Source: JAZRUF01 sp045636205
Lineage (GTDB): Bacteria > Bacillota > Clostridia > Oscillospirales > JAAYXM01
Direction of reading: 5' to 3'
Assembly: GCA_045636205.1 (NCBI GenBank)
Contig: JAZTXE010000073.1
Span: forward strand, 1 to 31,426
Length of the DNA: 31,426 nt
Shown here: positions 7,186-15,135 of the stretch, piece by piece
Position numbering within the stretch: the first letter of the stretch is position 1
Layout: each line of letters opens with the position of its first letter
The notes under the pieces: model-generated
Database searches by the model: none
The model's input: only the letters and a program-made list of their open reading frames with translations
What the model was told of the DNA's origin: nothing
Program-made: the position numbers and the translations under genes

Positions 7186-8037
7186 TTAAAACTTAACGCT
7201 ATCCTGCTCGCCCTCACCTTGGCGGGAATCGGCCATAAGCATCTCTACAAAGCCTGCATTTGCAGTAAGGTAATACGGCTGAAAGAAAATCTTGCCCACG
7301 TTTCCGCTAAATATAACCGCTATGTTCCACAGAATAAAGCTTAACCTGAAAACAAAGCACTCAATCAGCCGTCCGTTTGTGATATATACGGAATTGCGCA
7401 CCGCAGCAAGCACGCCAATGCTCGGTTTTTTTGCATAAACGTAATACGCGGGCATATATGCCATAAGCTTGAGCACAAGAAGCAACACACCTGCAGCATA
7501 TGCGATTATGCCGATAAGGTAGAGTCCCCACAGGCTTGCCATATTTGCAAAAACTATTGCGCCAATCGGAACCGCCAACAGCACTACCGCCCAAAGAACC
7601 GTGAGTATTCCTATATAGATGTACAACCGGATTGCACCGAACACCTTTGCTAAGTTCGTATACCATGAAAATGCCACGCTGAGCTTGGGTTTATCTCCGA
7701 CAAACACCTTGCAGAAATACTGCTTAAGTCCCTGCTCAAACGGTGGTATAACAAGCAGAAACAGCGCTATACTTATACAAATACGGGCTATATACTTTCC
7801 GGTTATCTGCTCGGGCACAAGTATATCTGCCATAAGCTTGAGCATCTGCATCATATCCATGCTTGCAAGCTTATTAACGTCTATCGGCTGAGACGGTGCG
7901 TAAATCGGAATAAATCTTTCACAGAATATGCCCAAAACAAGAGATATTGCGATAAGCACCGCGCCCCGCATCCAACCGCCCGCAAGCTGCATACGTGCCA
8001 TGTTTTTTATTTTTACGCGTTCTTCTTTTCTGTTCAT
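7186..8037 (-). CDS. Polytopic membrane protein, DUF975-like
   Basis: This integral membrane protein has about six hydrophobic segments (for example AVLIAISLVLGIFCERF, ISIALFLLVIPPFE, YIGILTVLWAVVLLAVPIGAIVF and GIIAYAAGVLLLVLKLMAYMPAYYV). The central hydrophobic pair followed by AAVRNSVYITNGR and a C-terminal SFILWNIA...QPYYLTANAGFVEMLM resembles the DUF975 family of Gram-positive membrane proteins, whose role is unknown. The promoter at 8075-8103 puts transcription start near 8068, so a start at 8073 is excluded. I chose the ATG at 8037 (MNRKEERV), 12 bases after AAGG; the ATG at 8046 is an alternative but too close to the ribosome site. It appears monocistronic. Confidence 0.72.
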   Translation of the reverse strand: MNRKEERVKIKNMARMQLAGGWMRGAVLIAISLVLGIFCERFIPIYAPSQPIDVNKLASMDMMQMLKLMADILVPEQITGKYIARICISIALFLLVIPPFEQGLKQYFCKVFVGDKPKLSVAFSWYTNLAKVFGAIRLYIYIGILTVLWAVVLLAVPIGAIVFANMASLWGLYLIGIIAYAAGVLLLVLKLMAYMPAYYVYAKKPSIGVLAAVRNSVYITNGRLIECFVFRLSFILWNIAVIFSGNVGKIFFQPYYLTANAGFVEMLMADSRQGEGEQDSVKF

Positions 8038-8074
8038 TGATTTCATCTGCCTTAAAATAGTATTACAGTACATA

Positions 8075-8103
8075 ATTATAACAACTTTCCCTTTATATTA
8101 CAA
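8075..8103 (-). promoter_or_regulatory. Sigma-A-type promoter of the DUF975-like gene
   Basis: On the minus strand, TTGTAA (-35, 8098-8103) and TATAAT (-10, 8075-8080) are separated by 17 bases. Confidence 0.75.
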
Positions 8104-8118
8104 GTAAATATAAAAAAC

Positions 8119-8148
8119 AAAACCCGAAAGCATCTGCTTTCGGGTTTT
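8119..8148 (-). terminator. Intrinsic terminator of nifJ
   Basis: AAAACCCGAAAGCA (8119-8132) pairs with TGCTTTCGGGTTTT (8135-8148). On the minus strand the stem is followed by TTTTGTTTTTTAT. It separates nifJ from the membrane-protein gene. Confidence 0.92.
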
Positions 8149-8171
8149 GAAAATATAGACGTTAACGTTTA

Positions 8172-11100
8172 TTAGTCCTCGTAGAGCTTTACAAGGCGCT
8201 GCAGGTGCTCCCAACGCTCCATAGCAGCAGCTTCGTTTCTTGCAAACAGCTCTGCTGCATTGTCCGGGAACTCGCGGGTCAGGCGGCTGTAACGAGCCTC
8301 GTTCATAAGGAACTCCTGATATCCGCCCTTCGGCTCCTTGCTGTCGAGCTGGAACTTGCCGTTCTCCTTGGACGGGTCGAAGCGGAACAGGTTCCAGTAA
8401 CCGCAGTCAACAGCCTTCTTCATCTCAGCCTGGCAGTTGCCCATGCCGCCCTTGATGGAGTGCATTTCACACGGAGCGTAGCCGATGATGAGTGACGGAC
8501 CGTTGTAAGCCTCTGCCTCGCAGATAGCCTTGATTGTCTGAGCCGGGTTTGCACCCATAGCAATCTGAGCAACGTATACATAGCCGTAGCTCATAGCGAT
8601 TTCAGACAGTGATTTCTTCTTGATATCCTTACCGGAAGCTGCAAACTGAGCAACCTGACCGATGTTGGAAGCCTTGGAAGCCTGACCGCCGGTGTTGGAG
8701 TAAACCTCGGTGTCAAATACGAAGATGTTTACATCCTCGCCGGAAGCGAGAACATGGTCAACGCCGCCGAAGCCGATGTCATATGCCCAACCGTCGCCGC
8801 CGAAGATCCAAACGGACTTCTTGGACAGGTATTCCTTCTTGGAGAGAATATCCTTAACCGTATCGCAGCATACGTTTGCCTCAAGGTTCTCGATAAGAGC
8901 CTTGGTTGCAGCCTTGTTTGCTGCGCCGTTGCTGTAAGTGTCAAGCCATGCCTGGCAAGCTGCCTTGCGTGCATCGCACTCGGTCTTCTCCATAACCACC
9001 TTGACCTTCTCAGCCAGGGACTTACGGATAACCTCCTGTGCGGTTGACATACCCAGACCGTGCTCTGCGTTGTCCTCGAAGAGGGAGTTTGCCCAAGCCG
9101 GACCGTGGCCTTCATCGTTTACGCAGTACGGAGAGGTTGCAGCCGGACCACCCCAGATGGAGGAACAACCGGTTGCGTTGGAGATATACATACGGTCACC
9201 GAAGAGCTGAGTTACCAGACGTGCATAAGAGGTCTCTGCACAGCCTGCGCAAGAGCCGGAGAACTCGAGCAGCGGCTTCTTGAACTGGCTGCCCTTAACG
9301 GTGTTGTCTTCCATGTCTTCCTTGCGGGAAACCTTGGAAACCATGTAATCGAATACTTTCTGCTCACCAAGCTCCTGCTCCTGCGGAACCATGGTGATAG
9401 CATTGGTCGGGCAGACGCCTACGCAGACGCCGCAGCCCATGCAGTCCATCGGAGAAACTGCCATGGTGTAAGAGTAAACTCCCTTGCCCTTGCCTGCTTT
9501 GACCGGAACTGCGCGAGTGCCCTCGGGAGCAGCCGCAACTTCTTCCTCAGTCAGTGCATACGGACGAATCGTAGCATGCGGGCAGACATAAGAACAGTTG
9601 TTACACTGGATACATTTGGTTTCATCCCAATGCGGTACGGTAACCGCAACGCCGCGCTTCTCGTAAGCTGCGATGCCGAGCGGGAACTGACCGTCTTCCA
9701 TTCCTTCGAATGCGGAAACCGGCAGGCTGTAGCCGTCCATCTTTCCGACCGGAGTCATGATTTCCTTTGCAACCTTAACGGTAGCTGCAGGTCCTTCAAG
9801 TGCTGCGTCGTCAGCCTTATCTGCTGCGGTTGCCCATGCAGCCGGAACGTCTACCTTGACATAAGCGGATGCGCCTGCGTCAATAGCCTTCCAGTTGCAA
9901 TCAACAACTTCGCGGCCCTTCTTGAGGTAGGACTTCTCTGCTGCGTCCTTCATGTAGCCGATAGCCTCTTCGCTCGGCATAACCTCTGCCAGAGAGAAGA
10001 ATGCAGACTGCAGGATGGTGTTTGTGCGCTTGCCCATGCCAACCTCGATTGCAAGGTCAATAGCGTTTATTGTGTAAAGCTGAATGTTGTTTTCAGCAAT
10101 GTAGCGCTTGGAAGCTGCATCCAGATGATGCTCGAGCTCCTCAGGAGTCCACTGGCAGTTGATGAGGAATACTCCGCCGGGCTTAACGTCCTGAACAATC
10201 TTGAAGCCCTTGGTGATGTATGACGGGTTGTGGCAAGCAACAAAGTCAGCCTTGTTGATGTAGTAGGGGGACTTGATGGGCTTGTCACCAAAACGCAGGT
10301 GAGAAACGGTTACACCGCCGGTCTTCTTGGAGTCATACTGGAAGTATGCCTGAACGTACTTATCGGTATGGTCACCGATTATCTTGATGGAGTTCTTGTT
10401 AGCGCCAACAGTACCGTCGCCGCCGAGACCCCAGAACTTGCACTCAATAGTGCCCTCAGCTGCGGTGTTGGGAGCATCCTTCTCCTCGAGGGAGAGGTTG
10501 GTAACGTCATCAACGATACCCAGAGTAAACTCCTGCTTCGGAGCAGCTTTCTTGAGCTCGTCATAAACTGCAAAGAAGGAAGCCGGGGTGGTATCCTTAG
10601 AGCCGAGGCCGTAACGTCCGCCGATAACGGAAACGTCATTGCGACCTGCTTTTGCCAGAGCCATAACAACATCCTGGTAAAGCGGCTCGCCCTGTGAACC
10701 GGGCTCTTTGGTACGGTCGAGAACCGCGATTTTCTTAGCGGTTGCCGGGATAGCCTTGAGCAGGTGCTCAGAGCTCCACGGACGGAACAGGCGAACCTTT
10801 ACAAGGCCGACCTTCTCGCCGTGTGCGTTTAAGTAATCGATTACTTCTTCGATAACGTCGTTTACAGAACCCATAGCAACGATTACGCGGTCTGCATCCG
10901 GTGCACCGTAGTAGTTAAAGAGCTGATAATCAGTACCCAGCTTCTCGTTTACCTTGTGCATGTACTTCTCAACAACAGCCGGAAGAGCATTGTAATACTT
11001 ATTGCAAGCCTCGCGGTGCTGGAAGAAAATATCGTCATTCTCATGGCTGCCGCGCATTGCCGGGCGCTCCGGATTCAGGGAGTGCTTGCGGAACACCTCG

Positions 11101-11699
11101 ACAGCTTCCATGTTGGTCATTTCCTTGAGCTCGTCATAATCCCAGACAGCAATTTTCTGGATTTCGTGAGAGGTACGGAAACCGTCAAAGAAGTTGATAA
11201 ACGGTACGCGACCCTCAATAGATGCAAGGTGAGCAACCGCAGCCAGGTCCATAACTTCCTGAACATTGGTCTCAGCCAGCATTGCAAAGCCGGTCTGACG
11301 GCAAGCATAAACGTCAGAGTGATCGCCGAAGATGTTAAGAGCCTGTGCAGCAACGGTACGTGCGGACACGTGGAAAACCGAGGGCAGAAGCTCGCCTGCG
11401 ATCTTGTACATATTCGGGATCATCAAAAGCAAGCCCTGAGAAGCGGTGTAGGTAGTGGTGAGTGCACCGGCTGCAAGTGAGCCGTGAACCGTACCTGCAG
11501 CGCCTGCCTCAGACTGCATTTCAACAACCTTTACAGTATCGCCGAAGATATTCTTTACACCCTTGGCAGCCTGCTGGTCAACATAGTCGGCCATCGGGCT
11601 TGAAGGGGTGATGGGGTAGATGCCAGCAACTTCGGTAAAAGCATAGCTGACATGTGCGGCGGCAGTATTGCCGTCCATGGTTTTAAATTTTCTTGCCAT
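8172..11699 (-). CDS. nifJ: Pyruvate:ferredoxin (flavodoxin) oxidoreductase, single-chain
   Basis: This 1,175-residue homodimer-type PFOR oxidises pyruvate and CoA to acetyl-CoA and CO2, reducing ferredoxin or flavodoxin. It is a central enzyme of anaerobic energy metabolism. The N-terminal TPP-family domain is clear (YAFTEVAGIYPITPSSPMAD, EMQSEAGAAG). The inserted ferredoxin domain has two [4Fe-4S] motifs near residues 690-710 (CIQCNNCSYVCP) and 745-760 (CMGCGVCVGVCP). The C-terminal TPP-binding domain contains SGSCAGCAET, GGDGWAYDIGFGG and VYSNTGGQ near residue 1,000, and a later cysteine in GYAPCEMHS completes the proximal cluster. Length is normal. The start is MARKFKTMDGNTAAA at 11699, 11 bases downstream of AAGGAGG; an in-frame ATG at 11720 precedes that ribosome site and was rejected. 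Its own promoter and terminator make it monocistronic. Confidence 0.98.
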   Translation of the reverse strand: MARKFKTMDGNTAAAHVSYAFTEVAGIYPITPSSPMADYVDQQAAKGVKNIFGDTVKVVEMQSEAGAAGTVHGSLAAGALTTTYTASQGLLLMIPNMYKIAGELLPSVFHVSARTVAAQALNIFGDHSDVYACRQTGFAMLAETNVQEVMDLAAVAHLASIEGRVPFINFFDGFRTSHEIQKIAVWDYDELKEMTNMEAVEVFRKHSLNPERPAMRGSHENDDIFFQHREACNKYYNALPAVVEKYMHKVNEKLGTDYQLFNYYGAPDADRVIVAMGSVNDVIEEVIDYLNAHGEKVGLVKVRLFRPWSSEHLLKAIPATAKKIAVLDRTKEPGSQGEPLYQDVVMALAKAGRNDVSVIGGRYGLGSKDTTPASFFAVYDELKKAAPKQEFTLGIVDDVTNLSLEEKDAPNTAAEGTIECKFWGLGGDGTVGANKNSIKIIGDHTDKYVQAYFQYDSKKTGGVTVSHLRFGDKPIKSPYYINKADFVACHNPSYITKGFKIVQDVKPGGVFLINCQWTPEELEHHLDAASKRYIAENNIQLYTINAIDLAIEVGMGKRTNTILQSAFFSLAEVMPSEEAIGYMKDAAEKSYLKKGREVVDCNWKAIDAGASAYVKVDVPAAWATAADKADDAALEGPAATVKVAKEIMTPVGKMDGYSLPVSAFEGMEDGQFPLGIAAYEKRGVAVTVPHWDETKCIQCNNCSYVCPHATIRPYALTEEEVAAAPEGTRAVPVKAGKGKGVYSYTMAVSPMDCMGCGVCVGVCPTNAITMVPQEQELGEQKVFDYMVSKVSRKEDMEDNTVKGSQFKKPLLEFSGSCAGCAETSYARLVTQLFGDRMYISNATGCSSIWGGPAATSPYCVNDEGHGPAWANSLFEDNAEHGLGMSTAQEVIRKSLAEKVKVVMEKTECDARKAACQAWLDTYSNGAANKAATKALIENLEANVCCDTVKDILSKKEYLSKKSVWIFGGDGWAYDIGFGGVDHVLASGEDVNIFVFDTEVYSNTGGQASKASNIGQVAQFAASGKDIKKKSLSEIAMSYGYVYVAQIAMGANPAQTIKAICEAEAYNGPSLIIGYAPCEMHSIKGGMGNCQAEMKKAVDCGYWNLFRFDPSKENGKFQLDSKEPKGGYQEFLMNEARYSRLTREFPDNAAELFARNEAAAMERWEHLQRLVKLYED

Positions 11700-11761
11700 G
11701 GTTTTGGAATCCTCCTTCATTTTATAAAAGCATAAAGCCTGTATATAATTTCACGTTTTAT

Positions 11762-11790
11762 ATTTTAACACTTCTGCGCGCATATGTAAA
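11762..11790 (-). promoter_or_regulatory. Sigma-A-type promoter of nifJ
   Basis: On the minus strand, TTTACA (11785-11790) and TAAAAT (11762-11767) are separated by 17 bases, giving a leader of about 55 bases. The stretch 11791-11950 is AT-rich and shows no further gene. Confidence 0.75.
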
Positions 11791-11952
11791 TAACCAAATA
11801 CAAAAAACATAGACAATTTCTGCCATGTTAAAGCTTTTTATTTTCATATTTCGGGTAAAAAAGAACATTTAAATTTAATATGCAATATTTTCCTGTGAAA
11901 ATTTACGATTTTTTTTGCGCTTTTTTGCGGCAAGTCAATCTTCTATTGTTTT

Positions 11953-11980
11953 TTGCTTGGTTTTAATATATCATTATAAT
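11953..11980 (+). promoter_or_regulatory. Probable sigma-A-type promoter of comM/yifB
   Basis: TTGCTT (11953-11958) and a perfect TATAAT (11975-11980) are separated by 16 bases, about 40 bases upstream of the start codon. Confidence 0.65.
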
Positions 11981-12020
11981 ATAGTAAATTTGACATCTTC
12001 AGGAAGGGCAGTGAGAAAAT

Positions 12021-13547
12021 ATGATTTCCGCTATTTGTTCGCTCGGTCTCATGGGAATTTCCGGATATATCGTAAAGGTTGAATGCGACTTATCCGGTGG
12101 GCTTCCCAATTTTGACATCGTAGGATTGCCGGACACCGCGGTAAAAGAATCGCGCGAGCGCGTGCGCGCTGCAATTAAAAATTGCGGGCTTGAATTTCCA
12201 CTGCGCCGCATAACCGTAAACCTTGCGCCGGCGGATACTCGCAAGGAAGGCCCGCTCTATGACCTTCCGATATTTTTAGGAATTTTAAGCGCGGCTAAAG
12301 AGATTCCGGAAATCCCGCAGGACTGCGCATTTATAGGCGAGCTTTCGCTCGACGGCTCTCTGCGCTCGGTCGCGGGTGTGCTTCCCATGGCAATCACTGC
12401 GCGCAAGTTAGGTATACGCTCACTTTTCGTCCCGGCAGATAACGCTTCTGAGGCGGTGCTCGCGGGCGAGGATTTGACGGTCTATCCGGTAACGCACGTA
12501 AAAGAAATCATAAAGCATCTTTCGCGCGAAGCGACTCTGCCCAACGCTCCTTACAAAATGCCCGAGAGAACTAATATCCCGATTGCGGATTTTTCCGAGG
12601 TTCGCGGTCAGGAAAATGTAAAGCGTGCGCTGGAAATTGCTGCAGTAGGCGGGCATAACATACTCCTCATCGGGCCTCCCGGTGCAGGAAAGAGCATGCT
12701 TGCACGGCGTCTGCCCGGCATACTTCCGGACATGACGCATGAAGAAGCCCTTGAAGCTACTCAAATCCATTCTATCTGCGGTCTTCTCTCACGCGATGAG
12801 CCTTTTGTAAACACTCGCCCGTTCCGCAGCCCGCATCACACGATTTCGGCAAACGGCCTGGCAGGTGGCGGACGCGTACCGCGCCCGGGCGAAATATCAA
12901 TGGCGCACAACGGCGTTTTATTTTTGGATGAGTTCCCAGAGTTTTCGCGCGATGCGATGGAAATCCTGCGCCAGCCGCTTGAGGACGGGGTGGTGACTAT
13001 ATCCCGAGTGGCAGGAACTATCACATACCCATCGTCTTTTATGATGGTCTGTGCGATGAATCCTTGCAAGTGTGGCTGGCACGGTCACCCGACCAACCGC
13101 TGCACCTGCAGCGAAGCCTCAGTTGAAAACTACATAAATAAGATTTCCGGTCCCATGCTTGACCGCATTGACATGCACGTGGAAGTTCCGGCGGTGGGAT
13201 ATGACGATATGTCCTCGTCCGAGCCGAGCGAAACCTCCGCTCAGATACGTGAGCGCGTAAACCGTGTCCGAGCTGCGCAGGCGGAGAGGTTTAAGGGAAC
13301 CGGTGTCACCTGCAACGCACGTATGACTCAGCAGATGCTCAGCGAGTTCTGCACTCTTACACCGCAAGCAGATACGCTCATGCGTGTCGCATTCGAAAAA
13401 ATGGGGCTCACCGGTCGCTCGTACACCAAGGTCCTGCGCGTTGCGCGTACGATTGCTGATATGGCAGACTCTGAGAACATTGAGCTTGCGCATCTTGCAG
13501 AGGCTATCCAGTACCGTACTCTCGACCGCAATCGTGACAAGCGATAA
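12021..13547 (+). CDS. comM: YifB/ComM family Mg-chelatase-like AAA+ ATPase
   Basis: This is a 508-residue YifB-family AAA+ protein. In naturally competent proteobacteria ComM is a hexameric branch-migration helicase that helps integrate transformed DNA; the role in Firmicutes is less clear. The N-terminal ChlI-like domain has the typical FDIVGLPDTAVKESRERVRAA and NLAPAD segments. The ATPase core has Walker A GPPGAGKS (residues 218-225), SPHHTISANGLAGGG, Walker B VLFLDEFPEF and the cysteine-containing MNPCKCG...CTCS region. The C-terminal domain ends in SYTKVLRVARTIADM and AIQYR. Length is normal for the family. GTGAG lies just upstream of the ATG. A separate promoter precedes it and a small membrane-protein gene follows on the same strand. 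Confidence 0.96.
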   Translation: MISAICSLGLMGISGYIVKVECDLSGGLPNFDIVGLPDTAVKESRERVRAAIKNCGLEFPLRRITVNLAPADTRKEGPLYDLPIFLGILSAAKEIPEIPQDCAFIGELSLDGSLRSVAGVLPMAITARKLGIRSLFVPADNASEAVLAGEDLTVYPVTHVKEIIKHLSREATLPNAPYKMPERTNIPIADFSEVRGQENVKRALEIAAVGGHNILLIGPPGAGKSMLARRLPGILPDMTHEEALEATQIHSICGLLSRDEPFVNTRPFRSPHHTISANGLAGGGRVPRPGEISMAHNGVLFLDEFPEFSRDAMEILRQPLEDGVVTISRVAGTITYPSSFMMVCAMNPCKCGWHGHPTNRCTCSEASVENYINKISGPMLDRIDMHVEVPAVGYDDMSSSEPSETSAQIRERVNRVRAAQAERFKGTGVTCNARMTQQMLSEFCTLTPQADTLMRVAFEKMGLTGRSYTKVLRVARTIADMADSENIELAHLAEAIQYRTLDRNRDKR

Positions 13548-13634
13548 CCCGCATTTTTATTGTTTTAACGTTTGTTCTCTGAATTTTCGGGAATAATTTC
13601 TATATCAAAAACTTTACTGAAGGCGGTAACTATT

Positions 13635-14066
13635 ATGCAAAAAGGTAAATTTGGTATTTGTCTGTGGTTTTATGCAGTCCTCGGCTTCATTTTCGCCATT
13701 ATAAATCAAACCCTGCCCTGTCTTTTGCTGCTCGGCTTTGTAATAGCCGCCGAGCAAAACGAATGGGTGATAAAGCAAGTAATGCAGGCGCTGTTCTTAT
13801 GCCTTACACGCTCCCTTATAACCTTAATCCCTGCGGCCATTCATTCGGTTGCAGGAACATATTTGGTTTTCGGAGGGTTGCTGTCGGCACTGTTTTATGT
13901 ATTCAGCGTGCTTGTCTTCTTCGCGGTTCTTATTTTTTCAATAATTGGCATCATAAACGCAGTGCGCGGGAGCGATGCGGGAGTTCCTCTTCTGTCAAAG
14001 CTTGCTTCCCGCGCGTTCGGCGCGGTTGAGAAAAAAGCATTCTACCAACCACCCGAGGAAAAATAA
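13635..14066 (+). CDS. Small polytopic membrane protein, DUF4870-like
   Basis: This is a 143-residue protein with three to four predicted membrane segments (FGICLWFYAVLGFIFAII, LPCLLLLGFVIAAEQ, LCLTRSLITLIPAAIHSV and FYVFSVLVFFAVLIFSIIGI). The polar EQNEWVIKQVMQAL between helices and a C-terminal INAVRG...PLLSKLASRAFG resemble the DUF4870/Tic20-like small membrane proteins, with no known function. The ATG at 13635 follows GAAGGCGG. A further upstream start at 13572 would add a polar leader without a ribosome site and was rejected. It lies 87 bases after comM with no terminator between, so it may be read from the same promoter. Confidence 0.7.
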   Translation: MQKGKFGICLWFYAVLGFIFAIINQTLPCLLLLGFVIAAEQNEWVIKQVMQALFLCLTRSLITLIPAAIHSVAGTYLVFGGLLSALFYVFSVLVFFAVLIFSIIGIINAVRGSDAGVPLLSKLASRAFGAVEKKAFYQPPEEK

Positions 14067-14077
14067 ATTTAAATATT

Positions 14078-14114
14078 AAAGCAAGGTCAGCACACGGGAC
14101 TGACCTTGCTTTTT
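14078..14114. terminator. Bidirectional terminator between membrane-protein gene and recR
   Basis: AAAGCAAGGTCAG (14078-14090) pairs perfectly with CTGACCTTGCTTT (14100-14112). T-runs follow on both strands, which suits the two convergent genes. Confidence 0.92.
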
Positions 14115-14716
14115 TAATCCATTATTCTTCTGCCTTCGAGTGCACGCATGAGCGTTATCTCGTCTGCGTACTCCAAATGCCCGCCAACCGGAATTCCGTA
14201 TGCGAGGCGCGTGACGCGCACGCCAAACGGCTTAAGAAGCCGCGATATGTACATTGCGGTGGCTTCACCTTCGGTATCCGGATTTGTCGCCATAATTATT
14301 TCCTCTATATCCTCCGCGGCAACACGCTCTAAAAGCTCCTTTACGCGAATATCATCAGGTCCGACGCTGTTCATCGGCGAAATGCATCCGTGAAGCACAT
14401 GGTAAAGCCCACGATACTCGCGCGTTTTCTCAATCGCGATTACATCCTTCGGGTCTGCGACCACACAGATAGACGTTTTATCACGTCCCTCATCTGCGCA
14501 AATTTGGCATTGCTCGGAGTCCGTCAAATTCTGGCACGTTTTGCAGAACTTAACAGACTTCTTTGCGTCAATCACAGCATTTGCAAATGCCTCCGCCTCC
14601 TCGGCGGGTAGGGACAGCACGAAAAATGCCAGCCGCTGGGCGGTCTTGCGACCAATACCCGGCAAATGCTGAAACTGCTCAATCAGATTTTCCACAGGTG
14701 CGGTAAAAAAGCGCAT
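14114..14716 (-). CDS. recR: Recombination protein RecR
   Basis: This 200-residue protein acts with RecF and RecO to load RecA at gapped DNA. It has the N-terminal helix-hairpin-helix (FQHLPGIGRKTAQRLAFF), a four-cysteine zinc finger at Cys58, Cys61, Cys70 and Cys73, a Toprim domain (ICVVADPKDVIAIEKT, IIMATNPDTEGEATAMY) and the C-terminal LAYGIPVGGHLEYADEITLMRALEGRR. The length is standard. It is last in the conserved dnaX-ebfC-recR order and starts 18 bases after the ebfC stop. Confidence 0.98.
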   Translation of the reverse strand: MRFFTAPVENLIEQFQHLPGIGRKTAQRLAFFVLSLPAEEAEAFANAVIDAKKSVKFCKTCQNLTDSEQCQICADEGRDKTSICVVADPKDVIAIEKTREYRGLYHVLHGCISPMNSVGPDDIRVKELLERVAAEDIEEIIMATNPDTEGEATAMYISRLLKPFGVRVTRLAYGIPVGGHLEYADEITLMRALEGRRIMD

Positions 14717-14734
14717 CTTAAAAACCTCTTTTAA

Positions 14735-15076
14735 TTAAAACATTCCGGGCAAATTGAGTCCGCCGGTGATGCGTTTCATCTCCGCAGCAGACGCTTCCTC
14801 TGCCTGACGCATGGCTTCGTTGACTGCCGCGAGAATCAAATCCTCAAGCATCTCTGTATCGTCAGAGGAAACAACATCCGGCTCAATATGAATTCCGACC
14901 AGACGGTTCTTTCCGTTTACGGTAGCCTCAACCGCACCGCCGCCCGCACTGGCTTTATACTCTTTTTCTTCGAGCTCCTCCTGCATCTTAACCATGTCCT
15001 GCTGCATCTTCTGAGCCTGCTTAATCATGTTCATATTGATTCCGCCGCCCATTCCTCCGGGAAAGCCTCTTTTCAT
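14735..15076 (-). CDS. ebfC: YbaB/EbfC family nucleoid-associated protein
   Basis: This 113-residue DNA-binding protein of the YbaB/EbfC family forms a tweezer-like dimer and binds DNA with low specificity. A glycine/methionine-rich N-terminus (MKRGFPGGMGGGINM) is followed by the typical IKQAQKMQQDMVKMQEELEEKEY helix, SAGGGAVEATVNGKNRLVGIHIEPDVV sheet, and a C-terminal helix ending in GGLNLPGMF. The ATG at 15076 follows GGAGGACATTACA. The in-frame TTG at 15091 overlaps that ribosome site and was rejected. It sits between dnaX and recR, as in Bacillus and many other bacteria. Confidence 0.95.
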   Translation of the reverse strand: MKRGFPGGMGGGINMNMIKQAQKMQQDMVKMQEELEEKEYKASAGGGAVEATVNGKNRLVGIHIEPDVVSSDDTEMLEDLILAAVNEAMRQAEEASAAEMKRITGGLNLPGMF

Positions 15077-15135
15077 TGTAATGTCCTCCAAAAATTATAC
15101 TATTTGTTGTTTAAAGTTGCAAAAATACCATTCGT

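Noticed and set aside
9060..10223. A 387-codon plus-strand open frame opposite nifJ
   Set aside because: It is fully antisense to a certain gene, is a by-product of that gene's codon bias, has no ribosome site and resembles no family.
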